A stretch of 64,000 bases of DNA, taken from NCBI RefSeq assembly GCF_016907695.1, contig NZ_JAFBCK010000001.1:1736001-1800000 (forward strand), written 5' to 3'. Every line of letters starts with the position of its first letter. Within the stretch, counting starts at the first letter, position 1. Of this stretch, positions 17,215 through 26,101 are shown piece by piece. The notes under the pieces were generated by a model, which did no database searches, was not told the DNA's origin, and saw only the letters and a list, made by a program, of their open reading frames with translations. The position numbers and the translations under genes were made by a program. Source of the DNA: Actinokineospora baliensis. GTDB taxonomy: Bacteria > Actinomycetota > Actinomycetes > Mycobacteriales > Pseudonocardiaceae.

Positions 17215-19284
17215 GTGGGTGGGGGTCTGAACAGCGAGAGCAGTGCGGGCACCGTGACGGCGGCGGTTGAGCCGGGGGCGGACGCCTCCATGGCGCACCG
17301 GGCCCGCAGCGTGCTGTCCATCCGCCCCTTCCGCAGGCTGTGGGGCGTCACCTACCTGTGCAGCGTCGGTGACTGGCTGTCGCTGCTCGCGCTGACCGGC
17401 CTGGTCACGCAGGCCACCGAGGACTACAAGGCGCAGAGCTTCGCCTTCGCCGGTGTCGTGCTCACCCAGTTGCTGCCCGGCCTGCTGTTCGCCCCGCTGG
17501 GCGGCCTGTTCGCCGACCGGTTCGACCGGCGCAAGGTGATGGTGCTCGCCGACGTCGGCCGGTTCGGGCTGCTGCTGTCGATCGCCATCGTCGGCTCGCC
17601 GCTGTGGCTGTTCATCGGCAACTTCCTGGTCGGTTGCTGCGCGCTGCTGTGGATCCCGTCCAAGGACGCCGCGGTGCCCAACCTGCTGCGCAGGCCGGAC
17701 CAGGTCGAGACGGCCAACCAGCTGGGCATGGTGATGACCTACGGGATCGCCGTGATCAGCGCCGGTGGCCTCTACGCGGCGATCACCGGGATAAACACCA
17801 ACTTCAGCCTGCAGACCGCCGCCTCGGAGGCGGGCGCGACCAGGCTGGTGCTGTTCATCGTCGCGGCCCTCTACCTGGCCAGCGCGGTCACCATCGCCAC
17901 CCGGATCCCCGAGCTGTCGCGGCGGGTGTCGACCGCGCCCGTGGTCCCGCAGGCGGACAAGCCAGACACCAGCGGCGGGTTCGGCGCGATGGTGCGCGAC
18001 GCGGCCCGGTTCGTGCGGACCTCCCCGCTGGTGCGCGGCCTGCTGATCGGCATGATCGGCGCGTTCGTCGCCGCCGGTGCCCTGGTCGGCTCGTCGCAGG
18101 TCTACGCGACCAGCGTGCTCGGCGGCCAGGCCAGCTTCGGCCTGCTGTTCGTCGCGCTGTTCATCGGCCTGGCCACCGGGATGGGCGGGGCGCCGAAGCT
18201 GGCCCGCAAGCTGCCGCGCAACCGGCTGTTCGGCATCGCGATCGTCACCGCGGGCCTCGACCTGCTGCTGGTGGCGCTCTCTCCGCACCTGGTGGTCTCG
18301 CTGATCACCGTCGCCATCCTCGGCATGTGCGCTGGCGCGGCCTTCCTCACCGGCGTCACCATCATCGGCACCGAGGTCGACGACTCGATCCGCGGCCGGA
18401 TCAACGCCATCTACCAGTCGCTGATGAAGATCATCTTCGCTGGCGGGATGGCGCTCACCCCGGTGCTGGTCGGCCTGGTCGCCCCGCACAGCATCAGCCT
18501 GTTCGGCCGCTCGATGATCGTCGACGGGACCCGGCCGGTGCTGCTGGGCGCGGGCCTGCTGGCCACCGTGATGGGCGTGCTGGCCTACCGGCAGATGGAC
18601 GACCGCCGCTCGGAGACGATCCTGTCCGACCTGCGCGCCGCGATCAGCCGCAAGCCGCGCAGGCGGTCGAGCGGGCTGCTCATCGCGGTCGAGGGCAACA
18701 CCCACATCGACACCTCCACCCAGGCCACGCTGCTCGCCGAGTGGCTGCGGGCGAACTCGGGCACCGAGGTCCTGCTCGCCGCCGACCCCGCCCTCGACGA
18801 CGTGCGGCTGCGCACGGTGCTCACCGGCGCGGGCCTCAACAGCGCCCGCGCGCACGCCCTCGTCGCCGCCGCGGTGCGGGCCGACCTGGTGGAGCGGGAG
18901 ATCCAGCCCGCGCTCGACCGCGGCGCAGTCGTGGTGATGGAGCGTTTCGTCGACAGCCCGCTCGCGCACCTGTCGGTCGCCGCCGGGCTCGACCCGAGCG
19001 AGCTGGAGGGCCTGGCCGACTGGGCGACCGAGCGGCTGCGCCCCGACATCACCGTGCTGCTCGACCGCGACCCGGCCACCCTGACGCCGCGCGCGGGCAA
19101 CGCGGAGCATCATTGGCACGTGCAGAGCGTGCTCACCGACATGGCTGCCGCCGACCCGGACCGCTACGTGGTGGTCGACGGCGACGGGTCGGCCACCGAC
19201 GTCCACGACCGGGTGCTGATCGCGGTGCGCACCACGATGGCCGGGCGCCGCTTGACCGAGTTCGCGCTCACAGAGGCGCGCTGA
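17215..19284 (+). CDS. MFS transporter fused to a degenerate thymidylate-kinase domain
   Basis: Residues ~35-455 form a 12-helix major-facilitator domain. Residues ~485-689 align in layout with thymidylate kinase. Streptomyces also have an MFS-dTMP kinase fusion at this locus. The kinase P-loop is gone: the usual GGEGAGKST is here EGNTHIDTST. The DRY-type motif reads MERFVDSPLAH. ATP-dependent kinase activity is therefore unlikely, and the domain may be a relic or a nucleotide sensor. The start is uncertain: GTG 17215 is used, while 17140, 17158 and a CTG at 17227 are possible. The stop overlaps holB by TGATG. Confidence 0.75.
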   Translation: MGGGLNSESSAGTVTAAVEPGADASMAHRARSVLSIRPFRRLWGVTYLCSVGDWLSLLALTGLVTQATEDYKAQSFAFAGVVLTQLLPGLLFAPLGGLFADRFDRRKVMVLADVGRFGLLLSIAIVGSPLWLFIGNFLVGCCALLWIPSKDAAVPNLLRRPDQVETANQLGMVMTYGIAVISAGGLYAAITGINTNFSLQTAASEAGATRLVLFIVAALYLASAVTIATRIPELSRRVSTAPVVPQADKPDTSGGFGAMVRDAARFVRTSPLVRGLLIGMIGAFVAAGALVGSSQVYATSVLGGQASFGLLFVALFIGLATGMGGAPKLARKLPRNRLFGIAIVTAGLDLLLVALSPHLVVSLITVAILGMCAGAAFLTGVTIIGTEVDDSIRGRINAIYQSLMKIIFAGGMALTPVLVGLVAPHSISLFGRSMIVDGTRPVLLGAGLLATVMGVLAYRQMDDRRSETILSDLRAAISRKPRRRSSGLLIAVEGNTHIDTSTQATLLAEWLRANSGTEVLLAADPALDDVRLRTVLTGAGLNSARAHALVAAAVRADLVEREIQPALDRGAVVVMERFVDSPLAHLSVAAGLDPSELEGLADWATERLRPDITVLLDRDPATLTPRAGNAEHHWHVQSVLTDMAAADPDRYVVVDGDGSATDVHDRVLIAVRTTMAGRRLTEFALTEAR

Positions 19285-20474
19285 TGGCGGTGTGGTCGCA
19301 GCTGGTCGGCCAGACCGACGCGGTCGAGGTGCTCAGCGCGGCCGCCACCGCTGCGGCCCACCTGGTCGACGGCACCGGCTCGGCCGCCGGGATGACGCAC
19401 GCCTGGTTGTTCACCGGTCCGCCGGGGTCCGGCCGCTCGGTCGCCGCGCGCGCCTTCGCGGCGGCGCTGCAGTGCACGACGCCGGGCGGTGTCGGCTGCG
19501 GCGAGTGCCAGGGCTGCCACACGTCGATGTCGGGCACCCACGCCGACGTGCGGATGGTCGTGCCGGAGGGGCTGTCGATCTCCGTGGCCGAGATGCGCGC
19601 CCTGGTGCAGACCTCGGCGCGGCGGCCGACCGGCGGGCGCTGGCAGGTCGTGGTGATCACCGACGCCGACCGGCTCACCGAGGGCGCGGCCAACGCCCTG
19701 CTCAAGGCGGTCGAGGAACCACCGGCGCGGACCGTGTTCCTGCTCTGCGCGCCCTCGGACCACCCGGACGACGTGTCGGTCACCATCCGGTCCCGGTGCC
19801 GCGTCGTGGCGCTGCGGACCCCGTCGGCACCCGCGATCGCCGAGGTCCTGCAGCTGCGGGACCGCATCGACGCGGAGACGGCGTCCTGGGCCGCCTCGGT
19901 GTGCGGCGGCCACGTCGGGCGCGCGCGGCGACTGGCCACGGACCCCTCCGCCCGTGAGCGGCGGGACAAGGTGCTGCGCATCCCGATCAACCTGCGGCGG
20001 CTGTCGGACGTGTTCGACGCGGCGGACGACCTGGTCAAGGCGGCGGAGACGGACGCTGGCGAGGTCAGCGGGTCCCGGGACGAGGCCGAGAAGGAGGCCT
20101 TGAAGACCGCGCTCGGGGCGGGCGGCACTGGCAAGGGCACCGCGTCGGCGACCAGGGGGAGTGCCGGGGCGATCAAGGAACTCGAGCGCAGGCAGAAGTC
20201 CCGGGCGACCAGGACCCAACGCGATGCGCTCGACCTCGCGTTGGTCGACCTGGCCGGGTTCTACCGCGACGTGCTGGTGACCTCCTCTGGTTCACCGGCC
20301 GCGCTGAACCACCCGGACCATTCTTCGAGTTCTTCGCAAGCGGCGGAGAAATGGACTCCGGAGTCCACCCTCCGCCGCTTGGAAGCCGTTCTTTCCTGTC
20401 GCGAGGCGATCGAACTGAACGTCAAACCGCGGATCGCGGTCGAGGCGATGATCACCCAGCTCTACGTTGGCTGA
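19284..20474 (+). CDS. holB: DNA polymerase III delta' subunit
   Basis: A 396-residue clamp-loader subunit with an AAA+ fold. Its glycine loop is GPPGSGRS, where Arg replaces Lys, as expected for the non-hydrolysing delta' subunit. The zinc module has four Cys (CTTPGGVGCGECQGC). Sensor region reads NALLKAVEEPPARTVF. A low-complexity insertion (about residues 275-315) is unusual in composition. The ATG overlaps the stop of the MFS fusion gene. Its 3' end overlaps the convergent gene by 23 bp. Confidence 0.92.
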   Translation: MAVWSQLVGQTDAVEVLSAAATAAAHLVDGTGSAAGMTHAWLFTGPPGSGRSVAARAFAAALQCTTPGGVGCGECQGCHTSMSGTHADVRMVVPEGLSISVAEMRALVQTSARRPTGGRWQVVVITDADRLTEGAANALLKAVEEPPARTVFLLCAPSDHPDDVSVTIRSRCRVVALRTPSAPAIAEVLQLRDRIDAETASWAASVCGGHVGRARRLATDPSARERRDKVLRIPINLRRLSDVFDAADDLVKAAETDAGEVSGSRDEAEKEALKTALGAGGTGKGTASATRGSAGAIKELERRQKSRATRTQRDALDLALVDLAGFYRDVLVTSSGSPAALNHPDHSSSSSQAAEKWTPESTLRRLEAVLSCREAIELNVKPRIAVEAMITQLYVG

Positions 20475-21984
20475 GTCGCCGCTTCTTAGGTAATGCGGCG
20501 ACGAGCACCACGCCGAGCATGAGCATTGCGGTGCCGGTCCAGAAAATGGGCACGGAATGGTAAGCGGCGTTCGTGTAAGCCAGTGCGGGCCCCTTCGGCT
20601 GCGGCGCGGGCGGCGCTTGGGGCGGTGTTGAAGCCGCCGAGCACACCACACCACCGGTCGGCGCGTAGGCCCTGGCGACCTGCTCACCCAGCGAGATCTG
20701 CGCCAGCGCCGACGGCAGGTTCGGCAGCCCGAGGGCGTCCGTGGGCAGTACCTGGAGGTCGAGCAGCCGCGCGGTCGCCCCGAGCTGATACCCCTTGAAC
20801 GGCTGCGTCGACTCCTCCGACTTCTGGTTCAGCCCGGCGACGGAAAGCCGCAGCACCCCGAGGTCCAATTTCGACAACCCGGTCGGCAACGCCTGCCCGG
20901 TGCCGAGCAGGGTGCCGATGATGGGCAATTTGTCCACCGGGTTCTGCAGCGGGATTCCAATGGGGACGTCCAACCGGGGGTTCGCCGCGTCCAACCTGCC
21001 CATGCTCTTCCCGCCCTGGATGACTTCCAGAACGGGCGCGGTGTAGCGGACCGACGAAGTGGCTTTGTCGCCAGTGGAGGTAACCGTGAGCGTCGGCTGG
21101 CTGACCACGTTGATGGACAGCTCGAAAGGCGTGCCCGCCAGCAACTTGACCGCCGCCACCTGCAGCGTCGATGTGGACTCGACGGCCTTGGTGGCCGAGC
21201 CGGGGATGTCCACGAGGCGGACGACGGAGCGGGCCGAGAGGGTGTTGGGGAGGCTGAGCAGGGAGGAGTTGCCCAGGACACCGCCGAGCGTGCTGAGCCC
21301 GCCGGTGAGGTTCTTGAGCCCGCCGATCACGGCCTGGTCAGCGGCAGGATCCAGGTTCGGCGCGTCGAATACCCCAGTGAGGTCGGGGGTGCTGGGCAGG
21401 GTGGGGATCGCGTTGAGCGCGGAGAGACTGGCCAACTCGGTCGAAGAGTCGGCGATCGTGCCTACGCAGTTGTCGTTCCACTGCGCCTGCACCCGCCCGT
21501 TAAGCACCCCCACCTTCACCAACGCATCCAACGGCGTAGACGGCGGGTTGAGCCCCCCACTCCGGGGCTCACCGTTAGGCGGCGCGGTCTGCGCCAACGC
21601 CCCCGGAGCCTGCGGACTAGCCCCCTGCACAGCAATCCCCCCAGGCGTCGCCTGAGCTATAGACCGCTCAAAGCTCAGGTACGCCTCGGAGTTGACCTGC
21701 GCACTGGCCAACCCGAACCCAACCTCCACCCCAGCCTGCTTAGGTAACTTGTCCTCAGCCCCCGGGATGATCGACCGCGTAGGCGCCGAGTTCGGTAAGA
21801 GCCTGACCACGGCCAGCCCAGTCCCAGCATCCCCCACCGCATGGCTGTTGACGTTAGGCACCACAGCAGGCGGTGCACCCGGATCAGCCCCCGGCGGCAC
21901 CGGCGTAGTCGGTGGCTGCGCAGCAGCAGGCCCCGCGGCCAGCACCAACAGCGCCACCGCCCCGGGTAAGGCAACCAGACGCAT
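20452..21984 (-). CDS. exported protein anchored by a C-terminal membrane helix
   Basis: A 510-residue protein with signal peptide (LVALPGAVALLVLAAGPAAAQ), a Pro-rich start, a long extracytoplasmic region of repeated beta-like segments, a C-terminal membrane helix (WTGTAMLMLGVVLVAALP) and a KKRR stop-transfer. It resembles actinobacterial choice-of-anchor surface proteins, but I recognise no named domain. AGGAG before ATG 21984 sets the start. Gene direction and the tail-to-tail overlap with holB are unusual for such compact ends. Confidence 0.75.
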   Translation of the reverse strand: MRLVALPGAVALLVLAAGPAAAQPPTTPVPPGADPGAPPAVVPNVNSHAVGDAGTGLAVVRLLPNSAPTRSIIPGAEDKLPKQAGVEVGFGLASAQVNSEAYLSFERSIAQATPGGIAVQGASPQAPGALAQTAPPNGEPRSGGLNPPSTPLDALVKVGVLNGRVQAQWNDNCVGTIADSSTELASLSALNAIPTLPSTPDLTGVFDAPNLDPAADQAVIGGLKNLTGGLSTLGGVLGNSSLLSLPNTLSARSVVRLVDIPGSATKAVESTSTLQVAAVKLLAGTPFELSINVVSQPTLTVTSTGDKATSSVRYTAPVLEVIQGGKSMGRLDAANPRLDVPIGIPLQNPVDKLPIIGTLLGTGQALPTGLSKLDLGVLRLSVAGLNQKSEESTQPFKGYQLGATARLLDLQVLPTDALGLPNLPSALAQISLGEQVARAYAPTGGVVCSAASTPPQAPPAPQPKGPALAYTNAAYHSVPIFWTGTAMLMLGVVLVAALPKKRRLSQRRAG

Positions 21985-22074
21985 CGAAGCTCCTCTCGCG
22001 CACCTACTCCCCAGTAAACGACGTAGCCGCCTGCAAGTCACGCCCGGGTACCCGCTATAGTGGTCACCGGTCAC

Positions 22075-22148
22075 GCCGCCTTAGCTCAGTCGGCCAGAGC
22101 GGTTCACTCGTAATGAACAGGTCAAGGGTTCGATTCCCTTAGGCGGCT
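22075..22148 (+). tRNA. tRNA-Thr, anticodon CGT
   Basis: A 74-nt cloverleaf. The acceptor stem GCCGCCT (22075-22081) pairs with AGGCGGC (22141-22147), discriminator T. The D-arm holds AGCTCAGT, the anticodon loop reads CTCGTAA, and the T-arm has GGGTTCGATTCCC. The CCA end is not encoded. TATAGT at 22056-22061 could be its -10 element. Confidence 0.96.
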
Positions 22149-22155
22149 CGCAGGT

Positions 22156-22191
22156 CAGAGGGGTCGTCCCGGTTTCGGGGCGGCCCCTCTG
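22156..22191 (+). terminator. terminator after tRNA-Thr
   Basis: A G+C-rich hairpin (AGAGGGG..CCCCTCT outer stem with an inner CCCG/CGGG stem) 8 bp beyond the tRNA. Confidence 0.7.
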
Positions 22192-22250
22192 GCGTTGTCA
22201 TGGGGGAAAACACAGCGCAGGTGCCGGTGGGTCGGCGCTAGCTTCGGCTG

Positions 22251-22880
22251 GTGGACTACTTCTCGGGTGCGATCACCGACGAGGCCGGGTTGCGGGAGAT
22301 CTACGCGTCGCCGCCGCCGCGGGCTTGGGACAAGGTGGTGGGGGAGATGGACGCGTTGGCGCGGGAGTTCGTGGCTTGTGCGCCGATCGTGTTCGTGGGC
22401 AGCTACGACGCCGGTGGGCGGTGTGATGTCACGCCGCGGGGTGGGCCGCCGGGGTTCGTGGGGGTGGCGGAGGACGGGACGGTCCTGATCCCGGACGCGA
22501 CGGGGAACAAGCGGATCGACACGTTCCGCAACGTGGTGCAGACGGGGCGGGTCGGGTTGGTGTTCGTGATCCCGGGGCGCGGTCAGACGCTGCGTGTCAA
22601 CGGGCGGGCGTGCGTCACGGCGCGGCCGGACGTGCTCGACGGGCTCACCGCGGTGGGGAAGCCGCCGATGCTGGCGCTCGTGGTCGCGCCGGATGAGGTG
22701 TTCACCCACTGCCCCAAGGCTTTCGTGCGCTCGCACCTGTGGGAGCCGCAGACCTGGCCGGACGCTTCGACGCAGCCGGACCCGGCGGCGTTGTCGCACG
22801 GGCACCTGGGCGACCCGACGCTCACCGTCGAAGACGTGCGGCAGAGCCAAGTCGACTCGCTGCTGTACCGGTTGGACTAG
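22251..22880 (+). CDS. pyridoxamine-phosphate-oxidase-like flavoprotein (MSMEG_1061 family)
   Basis: A 209-residue PPOX-fold protein that would bind FMN or F420. Typical segments are IVFVGSYDAGGRCDVTPRGG, then GNKRIDTFRNVVQTGRVGLVF, and a C-terminal FVRSHLWEP motif. Substrate unknown. GTG 22251 has no obvious ribosome-binding site. The TAG stop overlaps the convergent gene by 4 bp. Confidence 0.8.
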   Translation: MDYFSGAITDEAGLREIYASPPPRAWDKVVGEMDALAREFVACAPIVFVGSYDAGGRCDVTPRGGPPGFVGVAEDGTVLIPDATGNKRIDTFRNVVQTGRVGLVFVIPGRGQTLRVNGRACVTARPDVLDGLTAVGKPPMLALVVAPDEVFTHCPKAFVRSHLWEPQTWPDASTQPDPAALSHGHLGDPTLTVEDVRQSQVDSLLYRLD

Positions 22881-23353
22881 TCGCCGCCGCGGCACGGCGG
22901 GCCCCACAGGCCGACCGCCGAAGCCTGCGCCGCCGACTGGGCCTCGGTCAACGACCGCGCGGCGACGGCGGTGGTCTTGCCCATGCCGTTGACCAGGGCC
23001 AGCCGGGCGAAGTCGGTGCCGTCGGACAGGCGCACCGAGTCCAGCTCGCTGATCCGGACTTCCTTGCCGCGCAACGCATCCCGCGCGAACGCCAGTGCGG
23101 GCGCGCGCCAGCAGTCGCCCGGGTCCGCGAGGCCCGCCACCACGACCCGCTCGCCCGCCGAGGTCAGGACGGTTCGGGCGTCGAGGACGTCGGACACCAC
23201 GGCTTTCGCCTGCGCGGGTGGTGCCGACGCCGCGGTGGCGGACCCCGCGGTCCCGTGCGGGGTGGTGGGCGGTGCGCTGCCCGCCGCCCCGGTCTCCGCC
23301 CGGCCGCAGGCCCCGGTCAGGGTGAGGCACAGCAGCGCGGTGATCGTGCGCAT
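22877..23353 (-). CDS. thermonuclease-fold lipoprotein lacking typical catalytic motif
   Basis: A 158-residue exported lipoprotein: signal RTITALLCLTLTGAC with lipobox Cys, a short Ala/Pro/Thr linker, then a staphylococcal-nuclease-like beta barrel (VVSDVLDARTVLTSAGERVV, CWRAPALAFARDALRGK, DFARLALVNGMG). The usual V-x-D-G-D-T motif reads VLDART, and the Glu-bearing turn is changed to ADPGDCW. Nuclease activity is therefore doubtful, and it may be a binding module. GGGAGG lies before ATG 23353. Confidence 0.65.
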   Translation of the reverse strand: MRTITALLCLTLTGACGRAETGAAGSAPPTTPHGTAGSATAASAPPAQAKAVVSDVLDARTVLTSAGERVVVAGLADPGDCWRAPALAFARDALRGKEVRISELDSVRLSDGTDFARLALVNGMGKTTAVAARSLTEAQSAAQASAVGLWGPPCRGGD

Positions 23354-23447
23354 CTGCCTCCCTGTCGACCGGACGGTGTGGATAGTCCATCGGAGACAGA
23401 CACGAGCTGTTACTTGAACGTTCAGTAGTCACTCGTTCGGCGCAAGG

Positions 23448-24215
23448 TCAGGCGAGGCGGCGCCGGACCGCCGCGCTGAGCAGGTCGACCGCCACCACGA
23501 GCACGAGGACCATCAGGATGTAGGTCGCCATCTCGTCGAACTCGAACAGCTGGATCGACTGGTTGATCAGGAACCCCACGCCGCCAGCGCCGACGAGACC
23601 GAGCACGAGCGACGAGCGCACGTTCACGTCGAACCGGTACAGCAGTAGCCCGATCAGCGCAGGCACCACCGCTGGCAGCACCGCGTTCGCGATCACCTGC
23701 GGCTCGCTGGCGCCCGACACCCGCAGCGCGTCGGCTGGCCCGGGGTCGACCTCGTCCATCGCCTCCGACCACAGCTTGCCCATCACCCCGACGTTGTGGC
23801 AGATCAGCGCGAGCACACCGGCGAACGGGCCGAGCCCGACCGCGGTGACGAAGATCAGCGCGAACACCACATCCGGTACCGCGCGCAGGAACGACATGAC
23901 CGAGCGTGACACCTGGTACACGATCCGGTTGCGCCCGCGCGTGCCCATGACGGCGAACAGCAGTGCTGCCGGAACGGACAGCGTGGTGCCGAGCAGGCCG
24001 ATCGCGAGCGTGGTCAGGCAGGCCTCGAGGCCCGGCTGGACCACCGTCGCCCAGTCCAGGTCCGGCGGCAGCGCCTCGGCGAGGAACCGCGCCATCCCGC
24101 GCCACCCGTCGACGAGCGCGCCAGGTGACACTTCCGTTGTCTCCCAAGCGAAGACGTGCGCCACCCCGAGTACCGCGATCACCACGGCCGCGGTCAGGTA
24201 CTTGCGGGCGCTCAT
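23448..24215 (-). CDS. phnE: phosphonate ABC transporter permease
   Basis: A 255-residue membrane permease of the PhnE family with about six helices. The cytoplasmic EAA-type loop is MDEVDPGPADALRVSGASEPQVIANAVLP. It works with the ATPase encoded just upstream (ATGA overlap at 24212-24215) and the lipoprotein at 25205-26101. Together they import a phosphonate or a related oxyanion. Confidence 0.88.
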   Translation of the reverse strand: MSARKYLTAAVVIAVLGVAHVFAWETTEVSPGALVDGWRGMARFLAEALPPDLDWATVVQPGLEACLTTLAIGLLGTTLSVPAALLFAVMGTRGRNRIVYQVSRSVMSFLRAVPDVVFALIFVTAVGLGPFAGVLALICHNVGVMGKLWSEAMDEVDPGPADALRVSGASEPQVIANAVLPAVVPALIGLLLYRFDVNVRSSLVLGLVGAGGVGFLINQSIQLFEFDEMATYILMVLVLVVAVDLLSAAVRRRLA

Positions 24216-24928
24216 GCGGCTGCCGCCCGGTCTGGCGCGTACAGTGCGTCGATGTCCATATCGGATAGTTCAGATCCCTTGGTGGACAAGCGGATCTCGC
24301 CGTTCAGCAACCCGAGTACCCGATCGGCATATCTGCGCGCGAGGTCTGGTTGGTGCAGCACCGCGGCGACCGCCAGCCCATCGTTGTGCGCGAGCTTCTG
24401 CAGGAGCTCCATCACCTGCGTTGCGGCAGCGGGGTCGAGCGCGGACACGGGCTCGTCGGCCAGCAGTACTTTTGCACCCTGGCACAGCGCTCGTGCGATC
24501 GCGACCCGCTGTTGCTGCCCGCCGGAGAGGCTGCCAGCCCGGTCCTTCGCCCGGTCGGCCAGCCCAACCCGGTCGAGGCAGGCCATGGCGCGGTCGCGGA
24601 GGTCCTTGGGGAACAGCGCGGGGGTGAGCGAACGCGACAGCGGCAGTCCCGCCAACCCGCCCGCGCACACGTTGTCGACCACGTTGCGCCTGCGCACGAG
24701 GTGGATCTGCTGGAACACCATCGCCGCGGCCCGCCCCGCGACCCTGACCACCCCCGCGTCGGCCTCGACCAGCCCCACCACACACCGCAACGCCGTCGAC
24801 TTCCCCGACCCGTTCGCGCCGAGCAGGGCCACCAGCTCCCCCGCCCCGACCGAGAAATCAACCCCGTTGAGCACCGTCCGCTCGCCGAACGATTTCCGCA
24901 GCCCAGTCACGGTGAGACCGCTTTCCAT
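24212..24928 (-). CDS. phnC: phosphonate ABC transporter ATPase
   Basis: A 238-residue ABC ATPase with Walker A GANGSGKST, Q-loop VFQQ, signature LSGGQQQRVAIARAL and Walker B VLLADEPVSALDP. It is slightly shorter than usual PhnC between Walker A and the Q-loop. GGGAAG before ATG 24928 supports that start. Order and partners (phnE, phnD, aminophosphonate oxidoreductase) support phosphonate uptake. Confidence 0.9.
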   Translation of the reverse strand: MESGLTVTGLRKSFGERTVLNGVDFSVGAGELVALLGANGSGKSTALRCVVGLVEADAGVVRVAGRAAAMVFQQIHLVRRRNVVDNVCAGGLAGLPLSRSLTPALFPKDLRDRAMACLDRVGLADRAKDRAGSLSGGQQQRVAIARALCQGAKVLLADEPVSALDPAAATQVMELLQKLAHNDGLAVAAVLHQPDLARRYADRVLGLLNGEIRLSTKGSELSDMDIDALYAPDRAAAA

Positions 24929-25005
24929 GCCCACTTCCCTTTCCACACCAACCACCCGACCGGCTGAACTTCCCCGCCCCCACCACCCCCGACCTGGCCA
25001 TCCAC

Positions 25006-25014
25006 TTATCCACA
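25006..25014 (+). other. perfect DnaA-box-like nonamer
   Basis: TTATCCACA occurs in the 276-bp gap between phnC and phnD. The rest of that gap is G-rich, non-coding sequence with no clear promoter or terminator. Confidence 0.3.
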
Positions 25015-25204
25015 ACCCCCGCCGTTGTCCCCAGCAAACCGCGCGACCCCCTCCCGCCTGCCAGCGCCGATAGACTGGACCAGGGACGCCCCCCGGGGAG
25101 TGGTGGGGGCTGCGGTTTTGGGGATTGCGGGGGAAATCAGTGGGGGGTGGGCTGGTGGGGGACCGAACTGCTCGGTCAGTCGGGGGTGTGGCGAGGGTGG
25201 TCGG

Positions 25205-26101
25205 TTAAACGTCGCCTTCGGTGAGGCCTAGGGTGTCGGCCAGGTCGAAGAGGGGCTGGTAGGTGGCCTTGTCGACGGTGACGAGGGGGCCTGCGGGGTC
25301 TACGTCGAGGAACTTGCCGACCTTGGCGACTTCTTCTGGTTTGAGGTTGAGCAGGGCCTTGCGGACGGCGTCCTTGAAGGCGGGGTCCATCGAGCCCGCG
25401 ACGGTGATCGGGTCGTTGGGGATCGGGTCGGAGGCCCAGACCTGGCGGAACTTGGTGTCGTCGAAGGTGCCCGCGGCCTTGGCGGTGGCCAGTTGCTGGG
25501 TGTTGATCTCGGCGGCGTCGACCTTGCCGTTGGTGAGGGCGAGGAGGGCTTCTGGGTGGCCGCCCGCGTAGTCGAGCTTCACCGAGGACTTGTCCAGGTT
25601 CAGCTTGGCCAGTGCGGCCCGGGGCAGGGCGTCGCCCGAGGTGGAGCCGGGTTCGGAGAGGGCCAGCGACTTGCCGCGCAGGTCGGCGAGGGACTGGATC
25701 GGGGAGTCCTTGGGAACCCAGATGCCCGCCTTGTAGCTGGTCAGCTTCCCTTGCGCGTCACCGAAGGAGACCAGCGGCTCGGCGCCTGCGCGGCGGCTGG
25801 CGAAGACGAAGCCGAGCGGGCCGAACTGGGCCAGTTCCAGCTTGCCGTTCTGCATGGCCAGCACCTCGGCCGAGTAGTCCTGCACCACCTGCAGCTTCAC
25901 CGGGCAGTTCAGCTCCCGCTTCAGCGCGCCGGTGAGCACCTCGTAGGCCGGGGTCAGCTTGGCCGGGTCCTCGTAGGGTTCGATCCCGAATCTGATCTCG
26001 CCGTTCGGGCAGGTCTTCGACTCACCGGCGGCGGGTTCGCCGCTGCCGCAGGCGGTGAGGGCCATGGCCGCGGCGGCGACCAGGACGACGATGCGCTTCA
26101 T
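25205..26101 (-). CDS. phnD: phosphonate-binding lipoprotein
   Basis: A 298-residue periplasmic-type binding protein: lipobox LTACGS at residues 15-20, then a PhnD-like fold with RFGIEPYEDPAKLTPAYEVL, AQFGPLGFVFASRR and SGDALPRAALAKLNL. It delivers the phosphonate to PhnCE. The start overlaps the stop of the FAD oxidoreductase gene, so binding protein and enzyme are made together. Confidence 0.9.
   Translation of the reverse strand: MKRIVVLVAAAAMALTACGSGEPAAGESKTCPNGEIRFGIEPYEDPAKLTPAYEVLTGALKRELNCPVKLQVVQDYSAEVLAMQNGKLELAQFGPLGFVFASRRAGAEPLVSFGDAQGKLTSYKAGIWVPKDSPIQSLADLRGKSLALSEPGSTSGDALPRAALAKLNLDKSSVKLDYAGGHPEALLALTNGKVDAAEINTQQLATAKAAGTFDDTKFRQVWASDPIPNDPITVAGSMDPAFKDAVRKALLNLKPEEVAKVGKFLDVDPAGPLVTVDKATYQPLFDLADTLGLTEGDV

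Noticed and set aside
22583..22825. minus-strand frame opposite the PPOX flavoprotein
   Set aside because: Antisense of a recognised family; the plus-strand gene explains the codon bias.
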